The notes below the pieces were generated by a model. It did not search any database. It was given only the letters and a program-made list of their open reading frames with translations, and was not told where the DNA came from. DNA of 64,000 nucleotides from Himantopus leucocephalus (lineage: Eukaryota; Chordata; Aves; Charadriiformes; Recurvirostridae): positions 13,063,645 through 13,127,644 of the forward strand of contig RSEF01000004.1 in NCBI GenBank assembly GCA_003993805.1, read 5' to 3'. Position 1 is the first letter of the stretch, and each line of letters starts with the position of its first letter. Below are positions 37,001 through 50,900 of the stretch, piece after piece. A program made the translations under genes and the position numbers.

Positions 37001-40000
37001 CAAACTAGTAGTGTGTGAGGATAGGTCAGCCACTCAGCACTGTCTGAGCCTTCTTGGAGGTTTTGTGTGATGGTTTTGGAGATCTGAAGGGTTTGCCTGC
37101 CCTCCCTGGCCCTGTGTGCGTTTAATTTGCGGGAGGTGCTTCGTGCTACAGGTTAGGTGGAACTTCAGAAACCAGTCAATACAAATTCACTCAAGTATTG
37201 TTAATTTAAAGATACCCTTCCTCCTCCCAATAAACAATCACACTTAAATGTTGGGCTTAATTTCACTACAAATATAATCTCTTGAAGTGTGTATTATACT
37301 TGTCATTAAACACAAAAGGCATGTTATGTGTTTTGCAGTAAAGTATACACATGAATCCTAAATCAAGGAAAGATACTAGGAATTAAAGTCTATCAGTGTT
37401 ACCTTGCAAATTTTCTAAATTATGAAGATTTGATGTAAGTTTATTTTGTTTCAAATCAATTCTGTGGTGGGGTAACTCGTAGCTGAGTTTGCTGCTGGTT
37501 TGATGCATCCGTTGAATCTACTAGCAGCTGCAAAATTCCAGGAGCCTGGCCTTTTCATGACTCAGTGACCATGTAATTGGCCATGGGATTTATTCAGCCT
37601 TTTCAGTCTACGTGACCCTTCCGTACAGCATCCTACCAAAATGTCCCGGTTAAATTCTGTGGCTTTATGTTTTGCATTCTGAATGAAGAGCTCACAATTT
37701 AGAATCCATTTTCCTTGCATATGCAACCAGATAAAATATCATAATAATGGCTGCCTGCTTGTTTGCATCGTTGTTAAAGCTTAAAGTGTACAACCTGACT
37801 TTAAAACATAGCGAACTGGGCCTTTGTGAGCAAAGGGCATTGGATTTGTTCTCAGTGTCTGCTGTGGGTACTGCCTGGAGTCACCTGACATCAGACATTT
37901 CTGCAAGCCAGTTACTAAATGGACCATCAGGAATGGGCACAAGCACATGCAGAGGGATAAACAGTCAAGCACATACTCAGCCCCCATCTTGCAAAAGTCT
38001 TAAAATACTGTGACTTAATCATTTAGCAACACTATTTGAGCAGTTTCAAACATAACTACTCTCGGGAGCCAGAGGGCGAAGGGAGCTCTGGGTGTGGGAG
38101 GAATGCAGGATTGGGTGCTTATCTCTTCATCTTGTCTCTGCTGTGTTTTGAGTTGCTAACTTGAGTGGTGATGTGCCTGGCAAAGATTGGCTGGGGGAGG
38201 TCAGCTACTGCACTGATAGGCACTGGTGGGAATGGAAGTGGAATACATATGGGGTATATAGTTTTTGTATTGCGTTCCAGATTCTTTATTCTAAACCCAT
38301 GCAGTATAATTGAAATTACATACTTCCACGTGCATGATGTACCTCTTTTGTAAGACAGCTTTATGTCAGCAATGGGTCACAACTAGGAGTCTACCCAGAG
38401 GTTATCATCTGTGTGAGAATTGTTGCTTCTAGCACTAATGGTCAAGATTTCGATCTCTGTTATACGCTTTAGTGTGGAATAACTAGTTTTACAAAGGTGT
38501 GGCTGAAATCAAAATTTACTGTAGGTTTCACTTCCAAGGCCTATAGTGTGACAGGATTACAACTGCAATATCACGCACAGGAACTCTGCAAAATCACCAG
38601 AAGTGCCTTTTGCATGTGAGAATCAAAGCTGTTTTAGGTTGTTTCAGGAAAGAAGGGGGAAAAGAGTGCTTTAAAATGCTGCTGTTATTAAAAATATAAA
38701 CAGAAAAAGGTCTAATTGAAGTGAGGTTTCCTTTCTTAAACTAAGTCTGTTTTTTTCCAGAGAAGTAAAGCTTATCCTGTACAAGTTGTTGCTGACTTAG
38801 TTCAGAGCAGGTGAAAAGTGATTATGCCAGTTACTGGGCTAAAGAAGCATTATCAGTGTCTCGGTGAGCAACGAGTGCTGCTGTGGTACTTGAATGGAGA
38901 GCGGCAAGGAAGAGCTTTGGTCAGGTCTGTGGTCAAAGGATAGTGGAACAGGACTGTTTAGTACTCTGGCAGCCAGCAGGACTGTCAGAGAAAGTATAAT
39001 GACGGCGTTTGCCACATGTTACTCCTTTCAGTTTATTGTATTTGCAGCCAGTGTTAGTGGATCCGGAATCTTTCTTGAAAAGAGCACTTTTAACCCTTAA
39101 GGATCAGCCTGAAACCTCCGTGATGGATTGCTCACAACTGCTCAGCAGGTCTGCTGTCTTTTATGTTTTCTTCCTCCCTGATGAGTGAGGCAGCTATCCA
39201 TCGGCCATGTGATGGTGAGCACTTCTGCTGTGCTAGCTCACTTGAGGAAACTAAAATATTGCAAAGTGTGCCATATTAGAAAGGCTGGTTTGAGTCCAAG
39301 GCTTTCCGAGTGCTGCTACACAGCACTGCACCTCCTTCCTTGTTTTCTGATCCCATGGGCTGGAAGAAGGTTCCCAATGATCCACCAACCAGCTGGAGAA
39401 TTGGAAACACCTAAAAATGGGAGACGGCTGTAGCTGTAAGGGAAAAGGAACAGTGCAGGGCTAACAGTGCTGCAAAAATCATAAGTTAAAGGAGACTCTG
39501 AGCACGTTGCTTTTAAGTGACTCTTTTCCAACACTGCTTCAATTCTATAATAGTTGCTGGTCAGCCTGTTTCACAGTACGGCATTGAAAAGCACAGTTGC
39601 AGTATGAAGAAGGCTTATAAGAGAACTCATGAGTTTGCTATTTTTCACTCTTAGATGAATTTTCAACATTTCTGAGTTAAAATGGCAGATCACACAAGGT
39701 GATAGCAAATGCACAAAGCCCTAATTATCACTGGGTTAAGCTCAAGGATGCCAGAGTGCCCCATCAGTCACAGTGAGTGAGTGAGCCATCCTGCATCTGC
39801 AGTCGTATCTTAACAGGCTTTCCCACATCGCATTCCACCCAGGAATGACCTCAAACCACTGTGCAGACTTCAGTGACTTCAGCCACAAGTACCTGTTCTC
39901 CCTGGTGCCCAGGATCCTAGCAGTCTTACAACATCCCTGGATAATGATAAGAGATCCCTAGAGATTAGAAATACGTAGCTTTCACATAGGCTTACAGATA

Positions 40001-43000
40001 ATAAAGTCAAAATGTTAAAACCTGAATGCATGAAGAGAGGGTGTGTTCATGCACAGAAGATAACTCAGTTTAAGATTATGCCTTTAGCTGAAGTAGTACA
40101 GCTTTTGATAAACTGTGTTTTATTAATGTTTAATAGATTAAAAAATCTGGGTTTTTTTTCCACCAAAAATAGTCACTTTTTTTCTCTTTCTACAGGTGTT
40201 ACGTATCTTTTTTTCACCCTTGGGAGCTGGGCAACCGATTGAGGCATCCCTGAACTGATTTATGTAATTTAAAAGTTCATCTTCAAAAATCTTTACCTTG
40301 AACCACAGGGCTGAATTAGAACAGTTATTTATTAGCTTCCAGACTCAGCGCCCAGAACATCTTTTCTCTTTATTTTCAAGCTGAGTATTTTTCTTCTCTA
40401 GCTTCCTGGGTACCTGGTGGATGCCAAATATTTTCACACCCATCTTGTATTAGCTTGCCCCAAAGATAAACCCATTTTACCTTAGGCTCTAAACCTTCTG
40501 TAGTAAATTCTCCTCTTCCTTCTGAGAAAAAGAGACTGGCTTTCCAAGCCCATGATGTCAGGTGTAAGAGTAATGAAATGAAAATACTGTGAGTTTTTTT
40601 GACATATCAGAAAAGACACAATTCCAAGATTGGGACCTACATTTATGTTGGAGAATACAACCAGTGGCTAATGTAATAGACACCAGCCACTGATATACAC
40701 TGTAGTCTTAAGGGTTAGAGGAGGTATTGGGAAGGATGCTGTAAAATAAATAAAACCCATTTGGCTTACAAAAAGCATTAAAGTCAGGTTTTTATTTTTC
40801 TCTTTACAACCTCTAAACAATGACACTTCTGTGGAAAATTGATTTTAAGTATTGTAATGAAAAATAGGAAGGCGTTATTATCCTGTGACAGTTTAAGTGA
40901 TGAATAATTGCAATTAATTTAACAAATACTGACTATACATGATGACTCTTTGTGATGCCAAGCAATAGATCAAACTTATAACCCTCACTGGTACCTGACA
41001 AGCTCAGCCTCAGTGCAGTGAGGGGCGTACATGCATTGGGAACACCCTCTTCGACAACTTGGTGACATGCTGGACAATTCTGCTGCCTTTCCCGCTCCTC
41101 TGCCTGAGATTACCTGTTGCCTAAAGCTGAACTGCAGCAGGGAAGTGCTCCTCAACTGCTGCAATTCACAGCTTGGTTTATCAGCATAAACCACTGTTAG
41201 TCCTGCTTTATTGTTCGCAGCCCAGAATATTTACATAGTGTTTTACGGGAGCATCTCTGTAGCTTCCACGGCTGGATCCAGAGGGAACTGTGCATCAGAG
41301 CCCTCGGGGATTTACAGCACCTTTTCCAGTCCTTAAATGAACCGCACAGAATGTAACTTTTTATAGAGCTTGTAGCAGCACAGAGCATGTGAATATTAGT
41401 GCCTTGGGCTGAAATCGTTGAGAAGAGTTGGGTGCAGATCTGATTTATTCGATACCTGAGTTTGAACTGATCCGCACAGTGCAGTGCAGCCAATTCCATC
41501 ATCTGGTTGCCTCAAAGACATGAGAACATGAAATTGTCATCTTTTGTGCCACAGGACACAACCTTGGCACTGTTAAACTCTAGGGCTTGTATAGTGCTTT
41601 TCAAGGCATACTGTGGAGGCAGTTAGTTTTGTAATTCCAGTTTTAAGGACTAGGAAACTCCTGCCAGAGGAGCTCAAGGTGCTTCTGAAAATTCTTGTGG
41701 ACAGTGAAGCCCAGCAGGATTGGTGCCTTGTACCCCCCCATCCAGGTCACTCGTGCAGCCCCCGGGCAGTCGCAGCAGAGGGCTTTCCTGGCTTGTGGCT
41801 TCTGTGCCTGGTGCGCTGGTGTGGGCCAGCAGGAAGGTGCCCATGTCTCACCCTTATATGTAGAAGTGCAAATAGGGCTTAGTCACAATCTGGACGTAAA
41901 TGTTGCAGCTCAGAAGGATTTACAGGCAGGACCTGAATGAATGGAGGCCAGCCGCATGTTGATGGCTGCTTGAGTGAAGGGGTTGACAAGGGGATCCATA
42001 GCTGCGGGCGGCGGACCAGCTCACCACTCCCAGCTGTCCACCCCACCCACGTTGCCCAGGCGGCTCCGCAGCTCAGGAACGGGTTGCTGAGCCGCTGTGC
42101 TCAGCAGAGTGGCATTTCTGAGGCAAATGGACTGATTTTTAGCTTGCCTTAAAATGTGCCATGCTTGCGCTCAGCAGCTACCTTGCTTGTGGCTGTGCCG
42201 TCTGCGCTGTGGTGCGCTGGGGTAGCCTTAGGTCCCCCACACTGTGCCATCCCCAGTTCCCAGTCAGTGCCCTCACCACAGCGAGTTTTGCACAAGCAAA
42301 CAGGCAGTACCATTCTAGGGACTACTAATAAGCAGGCAGATAATTAGTGCCGTTCTAGCATTTCGCATTTATAAGCAACCTTGGTTGAACAGTTCCAGCA
42401 GGAGTCAAGGCTTCCTCCAAGCCCACGGACTGGAGACCAGACCATCCGCTGTTGTCCCCTGCTGACTAGGCATATGGGACACTGCCAGCCCGGGCGAGGT
42501 GTCAAACCTGTGACCTCTAAGTGTGATAAACCCATTATTGAGCCCTAAAGCAATCTTCTTATGTACTTGGCATTATTGTTATCTGTGATGATCAGAAGAC
42601 AGGGGAGGGTGGGTGCCCTGATCTGTGAAGCCCCCATGAAAGGTGCTGGCCAGGGAGGAGGTGGAGGCCCATCCCAGTCTGGCTGCTGGGAGGGGACTGC
42701 ATTCCTCCCTCTCTGCCACCCAGGGGTGGAGCAGAGTCGGAAGCATCGTGTTTGCTTTCATCTGTCCCGATGATAAGCAGATGATATCCAAGTAACCCAG
42801 GAACATCTTTCCCCTGGCCCTTCTCCTCTGGAAAAGAGACATTCACATTAATCCTCTACCCAGGATTAATAAGGATATGACTGTGTATATAGAAAAAAAA
42901 GATGCTGAGGGTTGGATTAGGGTTGATCAGGGCTGATTAACTTTGTCCGGAACTACATCAGAAGAGACCTCTTATTATAACAGCCTAGACTTCTGCAAAG

Positions 43001-44499
43001 TGCTGCTCAGCAACAGGTCTCCACACTGGCCTCACCTGCACTTCCTTCAGAGGGACAGTGTCTTAACAGAGCGATGCCTCCTGTTCTATCATAATTTAAA
43101 AAAGTAATTGCACAGAGGCACAAGAAGAACAAAACCAAACCTCTCAAAAATGATGTGGTTGCCATAATTGGCCAAGGCTTGAGATTGATACAAGCAGTAA
43201 AAAATTTGAAGGAGCAAGATTTCTAAAAGTGATGTGGAGAAGGATTACAGAATTGTCTAGACTCAAAGACCCATAACGCTGGTTATAGGGTGGCACTTTG
43301 CTACATAGGTGAGCAAAAGACTCGGTGTGTTGCAGATAATATTAAAGGCAGAACGGAGCTTCTTTTTAAGATTAGCTGAAAATTTTAACCTGGAAAAGTG
43401 TGGGACTTGTTACTTGGTGTGGTTTTCCAGACTAATATACAGCAGCATGTGTAGGATTTTTCCTGGGAGGGTTAATTGCAAGTTCTTTTACCCATTTCTA
43501 GAGGATCAGTCCTTACATCTGCTATGCAAGTGACATTTGGCTTTTTTTTCTTTTTTTTTTTTTTTTCGTTTATGCCTTAGTTTCCTGGTCTTTGGCATTC
43601 TGTAGCAATGCTAACCTTTGTAAAGTGTTTATGGGTTGAAAGTACTGTGCAGGTGATAGGTGTTACTTTAGCAGAGATACAAGTCGTTGAGCACCATCAA
43701 GAGCTGCAGATCTAGCCCATTGCTTTTAGCAGGTATTTTGTCTCTGTGCAGGTTTACTTCCAGTCAGACAGCTTAATAACATCGGCACTTTTAGCTCCCA
43801 ATTAGATTTTTAAATTAACCCTTCATTAAGGTGATAGAGAGGTGATAGAGACACATTTCATTGTAATGAATATAAATTAAGGGTATATTCTGCACCTCCT
43901 ATTGTTCTGAATGTTTGGCTGGAGACAGCCTTCTCCAGGGGCTTGGAAAATAACTTCTTTGAGAGGTTAGATTTTCAAAGGATTTGCAATCATACTTAAA
44001 ATCTCTCTTTTCCCAGTCATACATACACAAACATACGTCTGTTTAGAGAGGAACAATTGGGACTGCCTGAACAGGGGGCATATGGGAAAGACACAGATAC
44101 TTTGTAGAGGATTTAGCAGAGCTACCGCTGCAGGATTTGTAACAGCTAATTTTTCATGGTGACTTTGGGCAGAGTTTTCACCTGCCTCTGCCAAGGATAA
44201 CGATTTTCCTCTGAGTTTGGATGCACATACTGAATTGGTATTTTTGCAAATGAAGGGCCCTTTATTATTTCTTTTTTTTTTTTTTTTTCTAAATAATAGT
44301 AAAATCTATTGAAAGAACTTTTGGGGTTTTTTTAAGGTCCTGTGCAGAGGTGTGTGTAAATTGACCCAAAATATACTACAGCTACTTAACTTAGACATCA
44401 TTGCACATGTTGGGTGGTATGAGTCCAAGCATGAAGGAATGATACCTTCCTGCCAAACACCCTGAAGTGCTGGGCTGGCATTTGGTTAATTATATATGG
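28010..44499. other. Intergenic DNA 3' of SOX3, no gene recognised
   Basis: Mostly unique sequence with short chance open frames on both strands. It includes a POU octamer at 30361-30368, a short (GT)n near 30682-30694, T-runs at about 31791-31825 and 43540-43566, and the CR1 remnant at 35.1 kb. The part from 41.7 to 42.8 kb is somewhat richer in G+C but lacks CpG-island character. I find no convincing exon pairs. Confidence 0.55.
35095..35170 (+). mobile_element. Old CR1 3'-end remnant
   Basis: GATCATAATGGTCCCTTCTG followed by ACCTTAAAATATATAAGAAT matches the conserved end of older reptilian/avian CR1 families, where it precedes TCTATGAATC-type repeats. Here the terminal repeats are degraded. 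The 5' boundary is unclear and could reach back to about 34.98 kb. Confidence 0.6.
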
Positions 44500-44904
44500 T
44501 ATTTTATTGACTTAACGTTCATGCCATGGCAGTGCTTGGCAGTAGGGCTCAGAGGCCTTGCGGTACAGTTTAATGCTAAGTATTTTATTGACTTAACGTT
44601 CATGCCATGGCAGTGCTTGGCAGTAGGGCTCAGAGGCCTTGCGGTACAGTTTAATGCTAAGTATTTTATTGACTTAACGTTCATGCCATGGCAGTGCTTG
44701 GCAGTAGGGCTCAGAGGCCTTGCGGTACAGTTTAATGCTAAGTATTTTATTGACTTAACGTTCATGCCATGGCAGTGCTTGGCAGTAGGGCTCAGAGGCC
44801 TTGCGGTACAGTTTAATGCTAAGTATTTTATTGACTTAACGTTCATGCCATGGCAGTGCTTGGCAGTAGGGCTCAGAGGCCTTGCGGTACAGTTTAATGC
44901 TAAG
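44500..44904. repeat. 81-bp minisatellite, five identical tandem copies
   Basis: Units start at 44500, 44581, 44662, 44743 and 44824. Each begins TATTTTATTGACTTAACG and ends TTTAATGCTAAG. I see no differences between copies. Because 81 is a multiple of three and the unit has no stop in one frame on each strand, it creates open frames on both strands (+ 44467-44952, - 44490-44846) built of a 27-residue repeat. No start-context, splice or family evidence marks these as genes. Identical copies mean recent expansion or a read-joining artefact. Confidence 0.97.
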
Positions 44905-47900
44905 TCTGAGCTGCAGCCAAAGGTGCTGCCTCCTGCCTTGTGCCAGGGCTAATGTTCTTATGGTCACCCGGATCACGGAGCTGATGCTGCTGTATACTAA
45001 TGTTTTTCTTCCAGAATGATTTTTCAGCTGCATTAACTCTTGCTTGTTACCAGTGCAAGATGATAGCAGTTGTGAGTAAGGAATGCGGTGTGAACTGTTC
45101 TAGCATAGCACAGATTTAAAGCAATGAAAACACGTCTGTAGGTGGGGTTGGGGAAGCTGTGATGGTCTCTGTTTTAAGGGTACATGTAATAGTCAGAATT
45201 GTGTGTTTAAGGGATTTGGTTAAAAATATATCAATGTGTGGGTTTGGCCGGTTTTTCAAGGTAAGAAAAATAGTCTCTTTTATTCACTTATTTAATGTCT
45301 GTGCCTTTTTCTGTTGCTTTGGAATATGAGTACTCTTAACAGTAAAGGTAGGCACATGCATCAGGCTTTTCAGGATCGGGGTTAAATATAGTCCTTGCTG
45401 CATACAGGTCGGTCTTGGCTGTGTGAGTTAACATCATTATTTTTCTTTATCAGGATGTTAAAGCATTCTTTTATAGCAGACTCTTCTGTTTTCAAAGTCT
45501 TTTGGGTTTTAGGTTATTTCTTTTCTAAAGAAATAGCTTCTAGTTATTTATTTTTCAAGTCTTTCTTTTTGCCACGATAAAATACTTTCTTTTTCCCTCA
45601 AATAAAACATTTCCTCTCTCCCTGTTAAAGACATTGAAAAATAGAGACCTGTATTCATTGCTGCTGTATTCAAAACAGCAAGGTTTTAAATTCTTCACCA
45701 AACCCAACATTAATGTATGCTGGCAATAGAGGACTCTGCTCTTGTAGTTGTTTTCATTCGACTGTATATACTTTCATGCAAAAGTATGTGCCAATTCCCA
45801 TACACAGTCACAAGAAAATATAGTGATGGGCAGCTCTTAATTATGGGATGAGCTGAAAACTCTGTTCCTTCTTTCCTCTTCCAAAGGCTGTAGGTAACGG
45901 CTGCAACCTCTGAAGGAGGAGAAAGGCCTGAGAGGGTATGTGTCAGAGACCGGGGGTGAGGAACAGCAAAAATCTGCCTGTTGCATAGTGCTTTCCCTCA
46001 ATAGCTGGGAGCACTTTACACACAATAAGTAAGGAGAGCTGTGAGCACCTCGACTGGCAGGAGCCTGGGGCAGGAATAGCACTTGAGTACCTGGGCTCAG
46101 ACAGGGGCTTTAGTGGCCCAATACCTATATAATGCAGGAGACCCACGATCTTTTTGTTTTCTTTTTTTTCTTTTTATTTTAAAATTTCTTGTGTGTCTTG
46201 CTGTCTAACCTGTGTTCAAAAACACACTGTCTTTTGATGTAACAACTTCCCCTCATTTCCTGGAAATAATGAATCATATTAGTTGAGTGAGTTCTTCACA
46301 GTCCCATTTTGTAGCTTTAAAATGTCTGTCTCCTCTGTCCTTCTGAGTGTGCCAGCGTCTCCTGTGTTGGACATTTTCACTGTGCTATTTGATTTTTGCA
46401 AACTGCTTTTTAAAGAAAGTTTAAGGAGTTTATTTTAGAGTCCTTCAGTTGCTGCCAACCCACCAGAGTGGAGGGTACCCTGTACCTTCAGTACCTCTCC
46501 AGGTAAGTAAATTGACAAAGCACATTTCCTTCAATGCATGATGTACACGGCTGATTTGGGCTCTTTATATCTAGATTTGCTTTGAATGATCAGAAAATAG
46601 CAGAAGGGGGATGCCTGAATGTAATTTCTCTGCCGTGATTAACTCAGCTTGCTCTCTGATCATTTCAAAATCATAAAACAGATTTTCTTCAGAATATTTT
46701 GAAGAAGAACATTTTTTTGTGCAAACCACATCATGAGAAATGTCAGCCTGCAGAGGTTAGATAAGTCACCAAAGCTAGTTGTAAGAATAAAGGTAAGTAA
46801 TTTCAGACTTCACGGTATTATTACCGAGGTACTTTAACACAGCATTTGACTGGAATGACAGAAAAGTTGTTTGAAAGCCAATTAAATCTTGAAATATTTT
46901 AAGAGTTCTTCTCAACGTGACAGTGCTGTGGTAGTATTTTTCTAGATGAAGTGAGGGAGTTATGAAATTCCTTTAGCAAAGACAAACTGATCTGTCACTC
47001 AGTTTCCTGGTTTGTACTCAATGTAGTGAAAATATTGTAGCTGGAAACTTTTTCTGAAGCACACTGTATTGTGTCAAAGGGTGTCTTAGGGCAACAGCAC
47101 TTTGTAGGCTAGTTATTAATGACTGTTTTAGGGTTAAAAGTAGCCAGGTTCTGAAAATTGTGTTACTGATAATTTTAGAACTATAATCTATAGAATTCCA
47201 GATAAATTTATTATTGGTTGGGGAAAAACTAACTGGAAATGAGACATTATCTTGCACATGTTTAGCTCTAGTAATTTATTTTATGAAATGAGAGAATTGT
47301 GAGGTTGCATTATCAGCTTCATGGATTCCATATTGTGTCATTTATTGATTAGGTGCCATTGCTAATTTGTCATTTTTTTCATAATTTTGTCCTAAAGCGT
47401 TACCGTTAGCCAAATTTGTCGACTAGGCTCATGTGACCAGACATGCTGTCAGTTCAGACATTTAGAAACAGAGTTGATGCACAGAATAAAGGTGTAATAA
47501 TTGTCAGAATACACATTGAATTTTTCCACAGGGGAGAAAAGAAGTCTTACTGAAACATATCCAAGCCATTTTGAAAACCTGCTTTTTAAATGACAATCAC
47601 ATATTACCAATACCATAGAAATGATACAACTCAAAATCTATTTCTGGACCAAGGATCGTTCCCAAGTACTTGAACCCCTTACTTCTTTGTTCTGTGTTAT
47701 GTGGGAAATACTTATGTGTGGAGGTGAGAACTATCAAAAAGTTGCTGTTTGTGTTCCTGTCACCAAGGTTCGTTTGGTGATACTACTGTGACTCCAGCGA
47801 CAGAAGTTATCCAGAACAGTCCCGCTTTCATTTAGCCTGTTTCCTGAAAACCTCATTCCCAGACAATGAATTACCTCTAACCCTTGCTTGCTTTTCATCC

Positions 47901-50900
47901 TCAGCGTTGTAATGTGTGTTACCACCACTAATGTCCTTTTTGTGCAGAGGTGCCTCGGAGGGGCTGCTGAGCTTGTTGAGGGCTCTACCAGTGCAACACA
48001 AGCAGGTAATTACTGAGATGGAAGGTTTCTTCCACAAACACCAATAGAAGGTTCAACAGAAGGCTTTTAGAGAATTTTCTTTACTCTGTACCCAGAGCAA
48101 TGCTGGTCTTTAACAACCAACACGAAAATATTGCAATGACAGGAGGCTTGGAGCATTTTAGCAGAGCTCTATCTCCTGCCACTTGCAGAAGATGTGAAGG
48201 CCTGTGTGCTGCCTACTCATCTTGCCCAAGAGTTGTCCCTGATTCCTGTCTACTCACCTGCCAGGGAATCTTTTATTCAGAGCTACCATATCCCAGGAGC
48301 TGATGAATTCTGGTAGGGGACTGGCACAATTTAACAAATTCTGCCTCTGCTATAAAAATCTCTTCCACAGAGGCGGCAACGTCAAATGGCTGCTGCTGCC
48401 TCTTCACACTTGATGACACCTGTGGACACTTATGTACATTGACAGCTGAACTAATGGCTTTCTTCTAGCTTCCTCCCTTCTACTTGTTATTACTGAGCAC
48501 ACTGCAAATGGGACGCATGAGCATCTTATTTGGCAGAGCCAGTTAGAAAGCTGCATTTGGTGCTTGAGAAAACCCCTTGTTGACTTTTCCAACAAACAGC
48601 CATTTTGTACAAGGCAGGCAATTATTTACAAGGCTGATCTTGGATGAATGTTGTATCTATTACAGTGAATAACACTGGAAACGCGTCATCATGGATATTA
48701 CCCTGTACAGAGTTTCTCACTATTTATCTTGAGAATCTGCTTGAACAACATGTACAGAGTGATAAGGAGGACAAATTAGGACCTCTCTTGGGTACAAAGA
48801 ACAAGACTACATTGCGTAGCGGGACCTTTACTAATAACTTTACAGTTGGTTAACAACTAATGGCTTCATGGTTCTGAACTGTAGTAAATCTAAGAAAAAA
48901 TCTTTCCGTGGGAATATTGCTGCAGCAAGCTTGCCATTGTTGACTGAGAAATAGCGATTTAGGATGGGAAATAACAAGCCCTCAGTTCTTCAAGGTCTTA
49001 GTCCAGTGTAATGAACTCTGCTGCCTCTGAGGGGTAGTGTTGTGGTGTAGGGTTGATAGACATATCATCACTTGCTGCTTTTTCTCTCCATCCCACCTGA
49101 CTGTGCTCTGGGGGTGTTTCACAGTATCTGATACCATTTGATTCTATTTATCAAAATCCAAATATTCAGAGCATTTATCAGCCTACAGTGATTTCAAGGT
49201 CTCTGTGACAGCAAATATGGACTGTGACCCACAGGAAAATCCCATTGTGCTCTTGCAGAAATAGCCAGCATGTTAGTAAAATATTCTAGAGAGCAAATAG
49301 CTCTTGCTGAGGGCTATAGTGAAAGCTGCTGACTCTTAGAGAGTGTCCATGTAAAAACTTTACTTAGTGGAGAGTACTGAATCTGAGTTGTCACAGCAGA
49401 AAAATCTGTGGAGAAGGCACCAAATAAACCATGCGGAGGCTCGACTACAGGAGGAAGCTGACAAACCAGATTCTTCTTTTAGAAGATTTGCATGAGTAGA
49501 TTCACTATTCCAGTGTGCATTCAAACTAGAAGAGAACAGAAGCGTTCACACAGTTATTCCAGAAGTGGTGCTGGAATAATTATTGCACATTTAGTTCCTA
49601 GTTGTTCCAGAACAATGTCCCCATCGCTGTTTATTAAAAAGTGACAAGTAAAATTATTTCCTGAGGTTGGATTCAGAATTAGGCTGTAGGCAGACCTTGC
49701 GCTCCAGGCTGAGCTGTGCCAGGGAATCCTGCTTTGCCTGCCCAGGATGCTCAGCCAGAGGCCATGGTCCCCTCCATCTGCCCATGGCAGCGCACTCAGT
49801 CTAACCCAAACTTCTTCCAATGTCTAATAACCTGGTTGGATTGAAAACGCTGTCTTTCTAGGACTTATACCCACCTGAGTCATTGGGGCTGGGGTAGAAG
49901 TGCCCCTACAACCTTCTGCTGGCAGCAGTGGGGCAGGTGTCAGCTACAGAGCTATACATAGCTAGTAATATATAGCTAGTTGTGAGTGAGCTGGAGGCAA
50001 GAACCTCTTCCAGTGGTTTGGGTGGATCTGGGACAGGACACGTGTTCAGTCCTTGCGTGCTCTGCTTCTGCCATGCCTGCCTAATTGGCTTCTGCCCGGT
50101 AGCATCACCTACTGGTGTTGTTCCTCCCCGTCCCTGATAGTTCATTGTTAACTTGCATGACTCCGGCTTCTAAGGATGGCTGGGAAGCTGACATAGTGAA
50201 TAGATCATTACCTGTAATAATCAGCAATTTACAAATTTGCTTCTATGGGAAGTGTTCGGCAGTCTTATTTGTTAGGGAAAAAAAGACAAAGTGATAATTT
50301 CTGTAATTGGAAATCTATCTCTTTTCATTCAGGGAGAGGGCACTTTCACACTGAAATCACCATAATGAAACTCTCATAGCACCTTTTTAATTTGTTATGG
50401 TTTTAATTGCTGTTTAGATGAAACATTGCAGTGCAGAAAAATCAAGTTCAGATTTTTTTTCCCCTTTTCTTTTTATTTTTTGACTAGTCACAGTAAAATG
50501 CAAATAGGAAATACTGAATGAAGAAAACTTTGAAGTAAACATGCTGAGATGGTGTGGAACTTAATGTGAGGCAGCAAACAGTCAACAGTAATAAATGATT
50601 ATGTAAGGACTATTAAATCTTAATTTAGTATTCGTATAGCCCCATTGGCAAACATAATTTTTTTGATATCTAATTGGACAGTGTTCTGCGACTGTGAGGC
50701 AAAAATGATGATCCAAACTCATACCTGTTCTGATAAATGGAGATATCATTAGCAATATGAAGTAGGTGATCACGACTTCTCTCTTTTTCATAAATTACAC
50801 TAAATAACCATAATGCTGCAATTTAGCGGTCCAAAGTTCATCCTATTCAGCAGGCCATCCATAGTCAACAGTTTAAAGAAAGGGGACCTGCTGAGAAAAT

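Noticed and set aside
44467..44952. 161-codon repeat-protein gene over the 81-bp array
   Set aside because: The opposite strand is equally open because the period is a multiple of three. No start context or family similarity is visible, so it is kept as a minisatellite rather than a gene.
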